This document shows positions 24,921-33,347 of a stretch of 64,000 nucleotides of DNA, piece after piece. This DNA comes from Nocardiopsis ganjiahuensis DSM 45031. Its GTDB lineage: Bacteria; Actinomycetota; Actinomycetes; Streptosporangiales; Streptosporangiaceae. The translations under genes and the position numbers were made by a program. The notes under the pieces are model-generated. The model was not told the DNA's origin, did not search any database, and saw only the letters and a program-made list of their open reading frames with translations. The stretch spans positions 298,157 to 362,156 of the forward strand of contig NZ_ANBA01000017.1 of NCBI RefSeq assembly GCF_000341085.1. The letters are read 5' to 3'. How positions within the stretch are numbered: position 1 is the stretch's first letter; every line of letters starts with the position of its first letter.

Positions 24921-25250
24921 GGGCGCTGTCCTCCTGGGGGTGGGGGTACGGCGGGGTCGCCGCCGGTGCGGGGTGTCGCTCCGAGGGTGGAGGACGGGGC
25001 GCCGGCCGGTCCTCGTCGGACATCGGCCGAACGAGGGCGACGGTACCGCATCACTTGACCCTGATGTGGGGTGTTCGGGTGATTCGGGCCTTCGGTCACC
25101 TGTGCTGTCGGGGAGGAGCCGACGGGCGGGGGAAGGGGACACGCAGGAGGCCCGGCCGTGACCGGGGTGCGGTCACGGCCGGGCCTCGTTCGTGTGCCGT
25201 CCGAAGGCGCGCCGTGTGTCAGACGGACGCCGTGTCAGTGGGTCACCGGC
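24921..25250. other. Intergenic region upstream of gamma-glutamyltransferase
   Basis: About 330 bp between two minus-strand genes. It holds the terminator at 25147-25187 and, nearer 24921, the promoter region and AGGAGG of gamma-glutamyltransferase. No ORF is supported. Confidence 0.5.
25147..25187 (-). terminator. Terminator after the secreted acidic protein gene
   Basis: A perfect 17-bp stem (25147-25163 with 25171-25187) with a 7-nt loop, 63 nt beyond the stop at 25251. Confidence 0.8.
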
Positions 25251-26789
25251 TCAGGAGGTCTCCTCGGGGAGGGACCACGGAAGGGACTCCCACAGTTCGG
25301 CCCACTCCTCGGCGTCCACCGGGTCCGTGACCTCGCCGGTCGCCTTCTCGACCTCGTCCATCGTCTGGGACACGCTCTCGTTGGCCTCCTGGACGAGCTG
25401 CCCGATCAGGTCGGCGACCTCGGCGAGCACGTCCTCGACCTCACTGCGTTCGATGCCGAACTGGCGGGCGCAGTCGTTGGTGGCGGCCACCTTGTCGTTC
25501 TCGTAGCCGTAGTACCAGACCGTCGCCAGCAGGCGGTCGCGCTCGGCGTCGTCGAGGTCGTCCCGGTTCAGCGCCTTCTCGACCAACGTTCCGCTGCTCT
25601 TGGTCATCTGCGACGGGTCGAGGTCGGTCCGCCCGGAGCCGAAGTCGACGAAGTGCTCGGTCAGGCAGGTCTTGACCTCGCGCGAGGAGACGTTGTCGGG
25701 AAGGTCGGCCTCCACCGGGGGAACGACCTCCTCCACGTCCTCGACCGGGGTGGCCTCGTCGATCTCTTCCACACCCTCGACCGGGGTGATCTCGTCGACC
25801 TCCTCGCCGTCGACGACCTCCTCGTCCACGGGGATCTCCTCGACAGGAGCCTCTTCCACCGGAGCCTCGTCCGTGGTCTCCTCCTCGACGGGGACCTCCT
25901 CGACCAGATCGGCGGGCTCCTCCACGGCTTCGTCGACGACCTCCTCGACGACCCCTTCGGTGCCCTCCTCGCCGGCGGCCTCGTCAGCCGGGGCCGCGGG
26001 GGCCTCCGGCGCCTCCGGGGTCTCCGGGACCTCCGGGGCTTCGGCCGGGTCGCTCTCCTCGGCCTCCTCCGCGCCGGTGTCGGCCTCGGCCTCTCCGGCG
26101 TCCGCCTCGGCGGCGGCCTCCTCCGCCTCGGTCTCCTCCGCCTCGGCCGGGTCGCTCTCCGCGGGCTCCTCGGCTTCGGCCTCGGGCTCGGCCTCTCCGG
26201 CCGCTGCCTCGGTCTCCTCGGCCGCCGCCTCGGTCTCGACGGCCTCCGCGGTGACGGCCTCGGCGAACTTCAGCAGTTCGCCGCCCTCCCAGCGCTCGGG
26301 CTGAAGATGGGTGGCTACCGCTACGCCCGGCCTTTCCAGCCAGAAGAGATCGCCGGTCTCCTCGGACAGGTACGCGCCGTGCTCGAAGGCCTCACCGGCC
26401 TCCAACTCCTCCAGGGAGCTTTCCGCGAGGTGGCTGTAACGCCCCTCGCGCAGGTCGTCCAGGTCCTGGAGCCGTTCCGAGCGGAGCACGGCCACCCGGC
26501 CGTACAGCTGGTCGGGGCCCTGCACCCACGAGAGCTGGGACTGGCTGTTCCCCTGGCGGTCCGTCGTGGACGAGGCGTTGATGCCGTAACGCTCCAGGCC
26601 GGCGGGCAGGTAGGCGATCTCGTAGCCGTCGACGCTGTACGTCGACACCCCCTGACGTACCACCGGCCAGCTGAACGCCTTCGTGTCCTTGTCGTCCGCG
26701 GCCGCGGGCCCGGCGAGGCCGACCAGCCCCGTCGTGGAGATCGCGGCGGCACTGAAGAGCGCGACCCACCTCGTGTGGTGCTTGCGCAT
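25251..26789 (-). CDS. Secreted acidic-repeat protein of unknown function
   Basis: A 512-residue exported protein. The signal peptide ends near residue 31 (GPAAA before DDKD). Residues about 35-165 form a folded N-terminal domain (FSWPVVRQGVSTYSVDGYEIAYLPAGL-type, WVQGPDQLYGRVAVLRS, LFWLERPGVAV). Residues about 170-370 are almost entirely Glu, Ala, Pro and Val with short repeats such as PVEEAPVEE and TPVE[GD]VEE. The C-terminal about 135 residues form a second domain with two Cys (KTCLTEHF, TNDCARQFG) and long helices. A two-domain surface or spore-wall protein with an acidic, possibly cation-binding spacer is plausible, but I do not recognise the family. It is divergent from a glycerophosphodiesterase. 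Confidence 0.88.
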   Translation of the reverse strand: MRKHHTRWVALFSAAAISTTGLVGLAGPAAADDKDTKAFSWPVVRQGVSTYSVDGYEIAYLPAGLERYGINASSTTDRQGNSQSQLSWVQGPDQLYGRVAVLRSERLQDLDDLREGRYSHLAESSLEELEAGEAFEHGAYLSEETGDLFWLERPGVAVATHLQPERWEGGELLKFAEAVTAEAVETEAAAEETEAAAGEAEPEAEAEEPAESDPAEAEETEAEEAAAEADAGEAEADTGAEEAEESDPAEAPEVPETPEAPEAPAAPADEAAGEEGTEGVVEEVVDEAVEEPADLVEEVPVEEETTDEAPVEEAPVEEIPVDEEVVDGEEVDEITPVEGVEEIDEATPVEDVEEVVPPVEADLPDNVSSREVKTCLTEHFVDFGSGRTDLDPSQMTKSSGTLVEKALNRDDLDDAERDRLLATVWYYGYENDKVAATNDCARQFGIERSEVEDVLAEVADLIGQLVQEANESVSQTMDEVEKATGEVTDPVDAEEWAELWESLPWSLPEETS

Positions 26790-26968
26790 GAGTGTTCCTT
26801 CCCATCGACTACTAATAGTGATGGTCGCAGCACTAGGGGTAATTATCGAGGGAGCATCCAGTCAAAAATAGGACATGAAGTTGTCAACCGCACACATAGG
26901 GTGAGATTTGTCGATGGGGTTCGAAGCCACCAGAAGATGGGCGGCGGATCACCGGCTGCTCCGCACAC

Positions 26969-27000
26969 TGTCACCGTGCGGTCACCATACGAACTCACCC
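26969..27000 (+). promoter_or_regulatory. PHO-box-like direct repeats upstream of the second glycerophosphodiesterase
   Basis: Two 11-nt direct-repeat units, TGTCACCGTGC and GGTCACCATAC (26969-26990), match the Streptomyces PhoP unit GTTCACC-N4 at 5/7 and 6/7. A further ACTCACC is 2 nt out of register at 26993-26999. The site lies 43-74 nt before the gene start at 27043. Confidence 0.5.
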
Positions 27001-27042
27001 TGAGGTAGCAGTCGGCCAGTCCACGCGCACTTGGGAGGCCCG

Positions 27043-28119
27043 GTGCACCACCGCATCGGATTCGCAGTCGGAGCCGTATCACTCGCGTTCGCCGTCGTCA
27101 CGAGCCCCGCGCTCGCCGCCCCGGACCTCGGGGCCGCCCCGGCGGCACCCGGACCGCCGGGGCCCGCCCCGGACACCACCTCCGGCAGTACGGCGGAGAG
27201 CGGCGCGGAAAGGGTGAGCCTCAGAGCCGGCGCCCTTCCGCCCCAGCAGCCTTCGCAGTCCCGTCCCCTCATCGCGGTCGCCCACCGGGGCGCCTCCGGA
27301 TACGCACCCGAGAACACCCTCGCCGCCATCGACGAGGCGTACCGGCTCGGCGCGGAGACGGTGGAGCTGGACGTCCAGCTCACCTCGGACGACCGCCTCG
27401 TCCTCATGCACGACACCCGGCTCGACCGCACCACCGACGTCGCCGAGGTCTTCCCCGGCCGCGCCCCCTACGACGTCGCCGACTTCTCCCTCGCGGAGAT
27501 CCGTCGGCTCGACGCCGGCTCGTTCTTCGACGAGGAGTTCGCCGGTGAGCCCGTCCCGCTTCTGAGCGAGGCCCTGGACCGCCTCCACGCCCACGGCATG
27601 AACCTCCTCCTGGAGGTCAAGGAACCCGAGCTCTATCCGGGCATCGAGCACCAGATCGCCGTCGAACTCGCCAGACGCCCGCAGTGGCTGGTCCCCAACG
27701 CGCCCGGCGAGCCCCACCGGATCGTGGTGCAGAGCTTCGACTGGGATTCGACCCGGGTCTCGAAGGAGCTCCTGCCCTCGGTGCCGCACGCCCTGCTCGG
27801 CCGCGTTCCGGAGGACGAGATCGACCAGTACGACTGGGCGCACATGATCAACCCCAACCACACCACCATCGACGCCGACTACGTCGGTGAAGTGCACGAC
27901 GCGGGCATGGAGATCATGCCGTACACGATCAACGACCCCGCGGTGATGGGCCGGGTGCTGGAGATGGGCACGGACGGCTTCATCACGGACTTCCCGGACG
28001 TGGGGCGGCAGGCCATCGACGACTTCCTGGCCGGGACCTCGGCCGCGGCCCGCGGCCACACCGAGGAACAGGCAGCGGAACAGACAGCGGAACAGGCCGA
28101 CGAACCGGTGCTCAACTAG
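27043..28119 (+). CDS. Secreted glycerophosphodiester phosphodiesterase (GlpQ-like)
   Basis: A 358-residue extracellular GDPD. The signal peptide ends at PALA, followed by a Pro/Ala-rich linker to about residue 75. The barrel begins with AVAHRGASGYAPENTLAAI, a canonical HRG and PENT pair, then ETVELDVQLTSDDRLVLMHD and LLLEVKEP. The GTG at 27043 has GGGAGG 4 nt upstream; a TTG at 27031 would overlap that SD. PHO-box-like repeats in the promoter suggest induction by phosphate starvation through PhoP, consistent with known PhoP control of glpQ genes in Streptomyces. It differs from the copy at 1701 by having the intact PENT motif. The C-terminus has a short EQ-rich repeat. Confidence 0.93.
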   Translation: MHHRIGFAVGAVSLAFAVVTSPALAAPDLGAAPAAPGPPGPAPDTTSGSTAESGAERVSLRAGALPPQQPSQSRPLIAVAHRGASGYAPENTLAAIDEAYRLGAETVELDVQLTSDDRLVLMHDTRLDRTTDVAEVFPGRAPYDVADFSLAEIRRLDAGSFFDEEFAGEPVPLLSEALDRLHAHGMNLLLEVKEPELYPGIEHQIAVELARRPQWLVPNAPGEPHRIVVQSFDWDSTRVSKELLPSVPHALLGRVPEDEIDQYDWAHMINPNHTTIDADYVGEVHDAGMEIMPYTINDPAVMGRVLEMGTDGFITDFPDVGRQAIDDFLAGTSAAARGHTEEQAAEQTAEQADEPVLN

Positions 28120-28321
28120 GGCCCGCGACCGGGACGGCCGGATCCGCCCGCCGGCCGGGACCGCCCGTGGGGCGGACCCGGCCGGCGGCACGCACGCGAC
28201 TCCCGCCCCTGGACGGGTGCCCTCGAGCGCCCCCGATGGGATGATCGGTGGCGAAGCGCCCCGAAACCCACCCGGCGGCAGGCGGCCCCCGGACCGGGTC
28301 CGACCAGGAAGCGGAGACCAC

Positions 28322-29560
28322 GTGAGCGACCGGCTTTCCATCCCCCGGGAACACGTCGACTGGCGGACCAAGGGTCTGTGGTGGCCGGGGGAGCCCATCA
28401 CCCTCGACGCCCTCGGCTCCCGTGGGGACGACCTGTTCACGGGGCCGTTCACCTGGCCGCTGATGGTGCTGCGCGCCTCCGCGCTGGAGCGCAACATCGC
28501 CGCGCTCGCCGGCTTCACCGAACACCACCGGCTCCTGTTCGCGCCGCACGGCAAGACCGCCATGTCGCCGGTGCTCACCCAACGCCAGCTCGACGCGGGC
28601 GCCTGGGGGATCACCGCGGCCACCGCCAACCAGGTCCTCGCCTTCCGGCGGTTCGGAGTGAACCGCATCCTGCTGGCCAACGAACTCCTCGACCCCGGGG
28701 TCCTGCGCTGGGTCGCGGCCGAACTCGACGCCGATCCGGACTTCGACTTCCTGTTCTACGCGGACTCCCTCGAGGGGGTCGCCACGGCGTCGCAGGCGGT
28801 CGGGCGCGACGGCGGCCGACCGCTCCGGGTGATGGTGGAACGCGGGACCCCCGGCGGCCGGACCGGTTGCCGTACCCGGGAGCGGGTCCTCGAGGTGGCC
28901 CGTGAGGTCGTGCGCGCGCCCGGCCTGGAACTGGCGGGCGTGGCCGGCTACGAGGGCTCGCTCAGCGATGCCGAAGGGGTTCGGGGCTTCCTCGACGACC
29001 TCCTCGGCGACGCCGCCGCCCTGGCCGCCGAGCACGGGTTGGAGCGCCCGGTGCTGTCGGTGGGCGGCAGCGCGTGGTTCGACGTCGTCGCGGAGGCCGT
29101 CGGCGGCCGGGAGGACGTGCTGCCGATCCTGCGCAGCGGCGCCTACGTCGCCCACGACGACGGCCTCTACCGGCGGACCACCCCCTACAACCGGATGCCC
29201 GGGGGTGGCGACGCGCTGTCCGGGGCCCTCGAACTGTGGGCGCAGGTCACCTCCACCCCGGAGAAGGGGCTGGCCATCGCCGCGATGGGCCGCCGCGAGG
29301 CCAACCACGACCAGGGGTTCCCGATTCCGCGAGTGCTGCGCAGGACCGACGGAACCGTGGTCCCGGCGGAGGGTGTCGAGGTCACCGGCCTCAACGACCA
29401 CCACGCCTACCTGAACATCCCCGAAGGGCTGGTCGTGCGCCCGGGCGACCTGCTCTCCTTCGGGATCTCCCACCCGTGCACGGCCTTCGACCGCTGGCAG
29501 GTCATCCCGGTCGTGGACGACGGATACCGCGTGGTCGAGGCGATCGCGACGTACTTCTGA
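28322..29560 (+). CDS. D-serine dehydratase-like / amino-acid deaminase (PLP, fold-type III)
   Basis: A 412-residue enzyme with an alanine-racemase-like N-terminal barrel and a D-serine-dehydratase-like C-terminal domain. The PLP lysine is in FAPHGKTAMSP. Metal-ligand residues typical of the eukaryotic-type (DSD1) enzymes appear near the end as SHPCTAFDRW (His-x-Cys). It would convert D-serine or a related D-amino or hydroxy-amino acid to the keto acid and ammonia, in the cytoplasm. The GTG at 28322 has GGAG 5 nt upstream; in-frame sequence before it is Pro/Arg-rich and unlikely to be translated. The next gene begins 30 nt after the stop, so the two are probably one operon. Confidence 0.9.
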   Translation: MSDRLSIPREHVDWRTKGLWWPGEPITLDALGSRGDDLFTGPFTWPLMVLRASALERNIAALAGFTEHHRLLFAPHGKTAMSPVLTQRQLDAGAWGITAATANQVLAFRRFGVNRILLANELLDPGVLRWVAAELDADPDFDFLFYADSLEGVATASQAVGRDGGRPLRVMVERGTPGGRTGCRTRERVLEVAREVVRAPGLELAGVAGYEGSLSDAEGVRGFLDDLLGDAAALAAEHGLERPVLSVGGSAWFDVVAEAVGGREDVLPILRSGAYVAHDDGLYRRTTPYNRMPGGGDALSGALELWAQVTSTPEKGLAIAAMGRREANHDQGFPIPRVLRRTDGTVVPAEGVEVTGLNDHHAYLNIPEGLVVRPGDLLSFGISHPCTAFDRWQVIPVVDDGYRVVEAIATYF

Positions 29561-29590
29561 CGCAGGCGTACTTCTGACACAAGGGAACAC

Positions 29591-30184
29591 ATGGTGGAAC
29601 GACACCGGACGGTCGACTTCTGGCTGGACCCCTCCTGCCCGCTGACCTGGATCACCGCGCGCTGGATCCGCACCGTCGCCGAACACCGGCCGGTGGACGT
29701 CCGCTGGCGCGTCATGAGCCTGTCCGTCCTCAACGAGGACAGGGAGGTCGACCCGGAAGGGGACGAGTCCGGCTACCTGTGGTTCCCGGCCCGTGTCTGC
29801 GCGGCGGTGCAGACACAGTTCGGCCACGAGGCCCTGGGGCGGTTCCACCACGCCCTGTGGACCGCCGAGGACGGGAGCACCCTGGATTGGCTCGACGACC
29901 TGAGCCGGGCGCTGGCCCGGGCCGGGCTGCCCGAGAACCTGACCGAAGCGGGTCAGGGCGCCGAGTACGATCCCGCGCTGCGGGCCTCCCACGAGCAGGC
30001 GATGGCCTTGGTGGAGGGGGAGGTCGGCACCCCGGTCCTCGCGGTGGACGATCACTGCGGGCCCCGGCGCGCCTTCTTCGGCCCCGTGGTGGACGCACCC
30101 CTGGAGCAGGAGGACGCCCTCCGCCTGTGGGAGGGCGTCCTCCTGGTGTCGGGCGTCCCGGGGTTCCGCGAGCTCAAACGCTGA
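29591..30184 (+). CDS. DsbA-fold protein related to mycothiol-dependent Rv2466c
   Basis: A 197-residue thioredoxin-superfamily protein closely patterned on Rv2466c, the mycobacterial mycothiol-dependent reductase/nitroreductase: VDFWLDPSCPLTWITARWI, VMSLSVLNE, VGTPVLAVDD, and a C-terminal FRELKR. Rv2466c has CPWC; here the motif is CPLT, so the nucleophilic Cys is kept but the resolving Cys is lost, which predicts a monothiol mechanism with mycothiol. It follows the D-serine-dehydratase-like gene by 30 nt. The ATG at 29591 lies 14 nt after a weak AAGGGAA. Confidence 0.88.
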   Translation: MVERHRTVDFWLDPSCPLTWITARWIRTVAEHRPVDVRWRVMSLSVLNEDREVDPEGDESGYLWFPARVCAAVQTQFGHEALGRFHHALWTAEDGSTLDWLDDLSRALARAGLPENLTEAGQGAEYDPALRASHEQAMALVEGEVGTPVLAVDDHCGPRRAFFGPVVDAPLEQEDALRLWEGVLLVSGVPGFRELKR

Positions 30185-30275
30185 GAGGCGAACGCCGGGA
30201 AGAGGACCGCTCCGCCCCTACGGATGCCGTGGGCGGGGCCGCCGCTTCCTCGTCACCGTCCGAGGCCGGGCTCCG

Positions 30276-31907
30276 CTACCCCGTGGCGTGCCCCTGCTCC
30301 GGGGCCTCCTCGCCCGGGTGGTGACCCCAGCCGTGGACCCCCGGCCTGGTGTGCCAGGGGCGGGGGCCCTCCAGGGGGCGGTACTCCACGCCCGCGGCGT
30401 CCAGGCGCTCCAGGTGCTGCCTCAGGCGCGGTTCGAACTCCGCGTAGTCGCGCTCGCCCTCGGACCAGGCCTTCTCGGCGAAGGCGGTCAGGCGCGGGAA
30501 GACCATGTAGTCCAGCCGGCGCGGGGTGTCGACGTGCTCGCTCCACAGGTTGACCTGGGCACCGAGGACGTGCCGGGCCTCCTCCTCGGTGAGGTCGGCG
30601 GGGATCGGCTCACCCCCGTACACGTCCTCGACCCTCAGGAGCGTGCCCACCGGGACCGGCTCGTCCGGGCTGTCGGACTGCTTGTAGTCCAGGTAGGAGG
30701 TGGCGGTGGGGGCCATGACGACGTCGTGGCCGGCGCGGGCGGCCGCGATCCCGCCCTCCTCGCCGCGCCAGGACATGACCGTGGCGCCCGGGGCGAGCCC
30801 TCCCTCCAGGATCTCGTCCCAGCCGAGCAGGCGGCGGCCGCGCTCGGTGATGTGCTCGTCGAGTTGGCGGATGAACCAGCTCTGGAGCTCGTCCTCGTCG
30901 GCGAGTCCTTCGTCCCGGATGCGCTGCTGGGCGGAGGCGCTGTTCCTCCACTGGGTCTTGGGGCACTCGTCGCCGCCCACGTGGATGTACGTGCTGGGGA
31001 ACAGCTCGATCAGTTCGTCGAAGACGTTCTTGTAGAACTCCAGGACGTTGTCGGTGACCGCGAGGACCTCCTCGAAGACGCCCCACTGGGTACCGACCGG
31101 GATCTCACCGACCTCGCCGAGTTCGGGGTAGGCGTGGATGGCCGCCTGGGAGTGGCCGGGGACGTCGATCTCCGGGACCACCGCGACGTGCCGGGCGTCG
31201 GCGTAGGCCACGATCTCGCGGATGTCGTCCTGGGTGAGGAAACCGCCGTGCGGGCGGCCGTCGAACACGGGCGGCTTCGAGGCCCCCACCTGGCTCTCGG
31301 TGCGCCAGGAGGCGGCTTCGGTGAGTCTCGGGTAGCGGCGGATCTCGATCCGCCAGCCCTGGTCGTCGGTCAGGTGCAGGTGCAGCACGTTGAGCTTGTG
31401 CAGCGCGAGGAGGTCGATGAAGCGCAGGATCTCGCGTTTGGGCTGGAAGTGGCGGGCGATGTCCAGCATGGCGCCGCGCCATCGGAAACGCGGGGCGTCG
31501 GTGATGCTGACCGCGGGCAGGCGCCACTCGGCGCCGCCCAGGGGGGAGGAGCGGTAGGCGTCGGCGGGCAGCAGCTGCCGGAGGGTCTGTACCCCGTAGA
31601 AGAGGCCGGCGGGCTCGTTGCCGACCACGATCGCGCCTTCGGAGTCGATGATCAGACGGTAGCCCTCCCGGCCGAGTCCGGCTCCGGGGTCGACGCTCAG
31701 GCGGATCTGGGCGACCTCCTCGTCGCCGGCGGCCAGGGGCAGGCCGGTGGCCGCGCCGAGTTCGCGCTGCAGCCAGGAGAGGGTGCCCTGTGCCTCGCGG
31801 TCGGCGGAGACGCGGGTGGCGGCGGTCAGGGTGAGACCGCCTTCTCCGTGGACCGCCACCTCGCGGGGGCGGGGGAGGAGGGCGAGGGGGAGGGAGGTGT
31901 CAGGCAC
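30276..31907 (-). CDS. Beta-N-acetylhexosaminidase (GH20)
   Basis: A 543-residue glycosidase that releases GlcNAc/GalNAc from oligosaccharides such as chitobiose. An N-terminal GH20b domain (about 10-140) is followed by the catalytic barrel with FRWRGAMLDIARHFQPK, LHLHLTDDQGWRIEI and the catalytic pair in HVGGDECPKTQW (Asp-Glu). Conserved Trp residues line the late barrel (VMSWRGEE, VNLWSEHVD). The start GTG at 31907 lies 10 nt after AGGAG and gives a protein with no signal peptide, suggesting cytoplasmic action on imported chito-oligomers. A DasR-type operator and a second palindrome sit just upstream, so GlcNAc-dependent control is likely. Confidence 0.94.
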   Translation of the reverse strand: MPDTSLPLALLPRPREVAVHGEGGLTLTAATRVSADREAQGTLSWLQRELGAATGLPLAAGDEEVAQIRLSVDPGAGLGREGYRLIIDSEGAIVVGNEPAGLFYGVQTLRQLLPADAYRSSPLGGAEWRLPAVSITDAPRFRWRGAMLDIARHFQPKREILRFIDLLALHKLNVLHLHLTDDQGWRIEIRRYPRLTEAASWRTESQVGASKPPVFDGRPHGGFLTQDDIREIVAYADARHVAVVPEIDVPGHSQAAIHAYPELGEVGEIPVGTQWGVFEEVLAVTDNVLEFYKNVFDELIELFPSTYIHVGGDECPKTQWRNSASAQQRIRDEGLADEDELQSWFIRQLDEHITERGRRLLGWDEILEGGLAPGATVMSWRGEEGGIAAARAGHDVVMAPTATSYLDYKQSDSPDEPVPVGTLLRVEDVYGGEPIPADLTEEEARHVLGAQVNLWSEHVDTPRRLDYMVFPRLTAFAEKAWSEGERDYAEFEPRLRQHLERLDAAGVEYRPLEGPRPWHTRPGVHGWGHHPGEEAPEQGHATG

Positions 31908-31923
31908 GGGGGTACTGCTCCTA

Positions 31924-31939
31924 TCCGGTCTAGACCAAT
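31924..31939. promoter_or_regulatory. DasR-response-element-like operator
   Basis: TCCGGTCTAGACCAAT contains the perfect core GGTCTAGACC of the Streptomyces DasR site (consensus ACTGGTCTAGACCACT). It is 17-32 nt upstream of the hexosaminidase GTG, a position suited to repression. DasR is a GntR-family sensor of glucosamine-6-phosphate. Confidence 0.8.
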
Positions 31940-31943
31940 ATCG

Positions 31944-31959
31944 GACATGGTGCCATGTC
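31944..31959. promoter_or_regulatory. Second palindromic operator upstream of hexosaminidase
   Basis: GACATGG-TG-CCATGTC is a perfect 7-bp inverted repeat, 4 nt from the DasR-like site on the distal side. It does not match dre and may bind a different regulator. Confidence 0.45.
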
Positions 31960-32338
31960 TGTGGACAGAGGCACAGGCCCGAGGGCCAATCGGTCTTGGC
32001 GGGCTCCTCATTCGGTTCCACCCGATACCCACTTTTGACCCGCGAAGGCTCTTAGCGCATCGGCTTTTGCGGCAGACGTAGGGACAGAGGACCGATTCCG
32101 GCGGTGCCGAAACCGGGTGGTGCGGTGCCGTCCGCGGTGGGGTGTCCCTACCTCCGGGAAGGGGGACACCACTACAGGAAGACGGGGGGTGGCGTTATCG
32201 CCGCGGCGCACTGCCTGTCCGTACTGTTTTGGCCATGTCCGGTTGCTGGTTGAACGCGGATGAGGACCGAGTGTCAGGGGATACGGCGATGCGGGGTTCA
32301 CGGGAGAGCGTTTCGGCTGGAACGGGGCGTGTCCTCTG

Positions 32339-33232
32339 ATGCTGTGGTCCGTCCTCCTGGCTGTGGCGGGCGCCTTCACCCTGGCACTCGGGTCGGCCCT
32401 GCAGGAGCGCGACGCGGTGCGCGCCCCCGGGCGGCAGGTGGCGCGGGCGGGCTTCCTCGTGCACCTGCTGCGCCAGCCCCGCTGGCTCTTGGGGACCGGC
32501 GCGGCCGTGCTGGGGGCAAGCCTCCACCTGATCGCCCTCAGCGGGGCCCCGCTGACCGTCATCCAGCCGATCGGTGTCACCGGGCTGCTGTTCGCGATCG
32601 TGCTGTCCGCCCTGTTCAACCGGCAGCGGGTCCGGATCTCGCAGATCATGGCCGGGATCGCCGTGATGATCGGCCTGGCCGGGGTCCTGACGACCTTCCC
32701 GCACGGCACGGACACCCCCGTCATGTCCACGGGGACGGCGCTGTGGCTGTCCGGCGGGGTGGTCGCGGCCGGGGCCGCGGTGTACCTGACGGCGCACTGG
32801 ATGCCCAGCGGGATACGGGCCCTCCTGCTCGCCGCAGCGGGCGGTGCGGCGCTCGGGACGACGTCGGGGCTGGCGCGCGTGATCACCTCGAACGCCCTCG
32901 AGGACCCGGTCCGCCTCTTCAGCTGGCTGACCGTCCTGGCCGGGGCCACCGCGCTCTTCGGCGCCCTGCTGCTCCAGAACGCCTACCGCACGGGCCACTT
33001 CGCCGCCGCCTACGCGACCCTGCTGATCGCCGACCCGGTGGTCGGGGTGGGGATCGGTGCCCTCCTGCTCGGCGAGGGGGTCCCGGACACCCCGATCGAG
33101 CAGGTCGGCGCCGCCCTCTTCGCTCTCCTGGCCACAGCGGGCACGGTCGCCCTCGCCAGGTCGCGGCACCGCAACCCCGAGGCCGCCGGCGGCTCCGCGG
33201 CCACCGTCACCTCCAGAGGCCGCACGCCCTGA
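32339..33232 (+). CDS. DMT-superfamily (EamA-like) membrane transporter
   Basis: A 297-residue integral membrane protein with about nine hydrophobic segments and a short Arg/Thr-rich cytoplasmic tail. Two half-repeats are visible, with GAPLTVIQPIGVTGLLFAIV in the first and HFAAAYATLLIADPVVGVGI in the second, the latter followed by LLLGEGVPDTP, a pattern typical of EamA-type exporters. The substrate is unknown; the family moves amino acids, nucleotide sugars or drugs. The ATG at 32339 has no strong SD. A glycosyltransferase gene follows after 115 nt. Confidence 0.87.
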   Translation: MLWSVLLAVAGAFTLALGSALQERDAVRAPGRQVARAGFLVHLLRQPRWLLGTGAAVLGASLHLIALSGAPLTVIQPIGVTGLLFAIVLSALFNRQRVRISQIMAGIAVMIGLAGVLTTFPHGTDTPVMSTGTALWLSGGVVAAGAAVYLTAHWMPSGIRALLLAAAGGAALGTTSGLARVITSNALEDPVRLFSWLTVLAGATALFGALLLQNAYRTGHFAAAYATLLIADPVVGVGIGALLLGEGVPDTPIEQVGAALFALLATAGTVALARSRHRNPEAAGGSAATVTSRGRTP

Positions 33233-33347
33233 TCGTCCGGTGCCGGAACCCATCCGTACCGGCCCGACCTGTTCGTACCGGCCAGGCCCGCCCGTCCACG
33301 GGGCCGGGGCCGCCGGGCACGGGCCCACCGAACAAAGGAGTTCCCAG

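Larger units (their letters stand above)
31908..32338. other. Divergent region between hexosaminidase and DMT transporter
   Basis: About 430 bp. The left part contains the dre-like site and the second palindrome. A hairpin (GGTGTCCC 32141-32148 with GGGACACC 32163-32170) lies in the middle. No ORF is supported and the DMT promoter is not evident. Confidence 0.45.
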
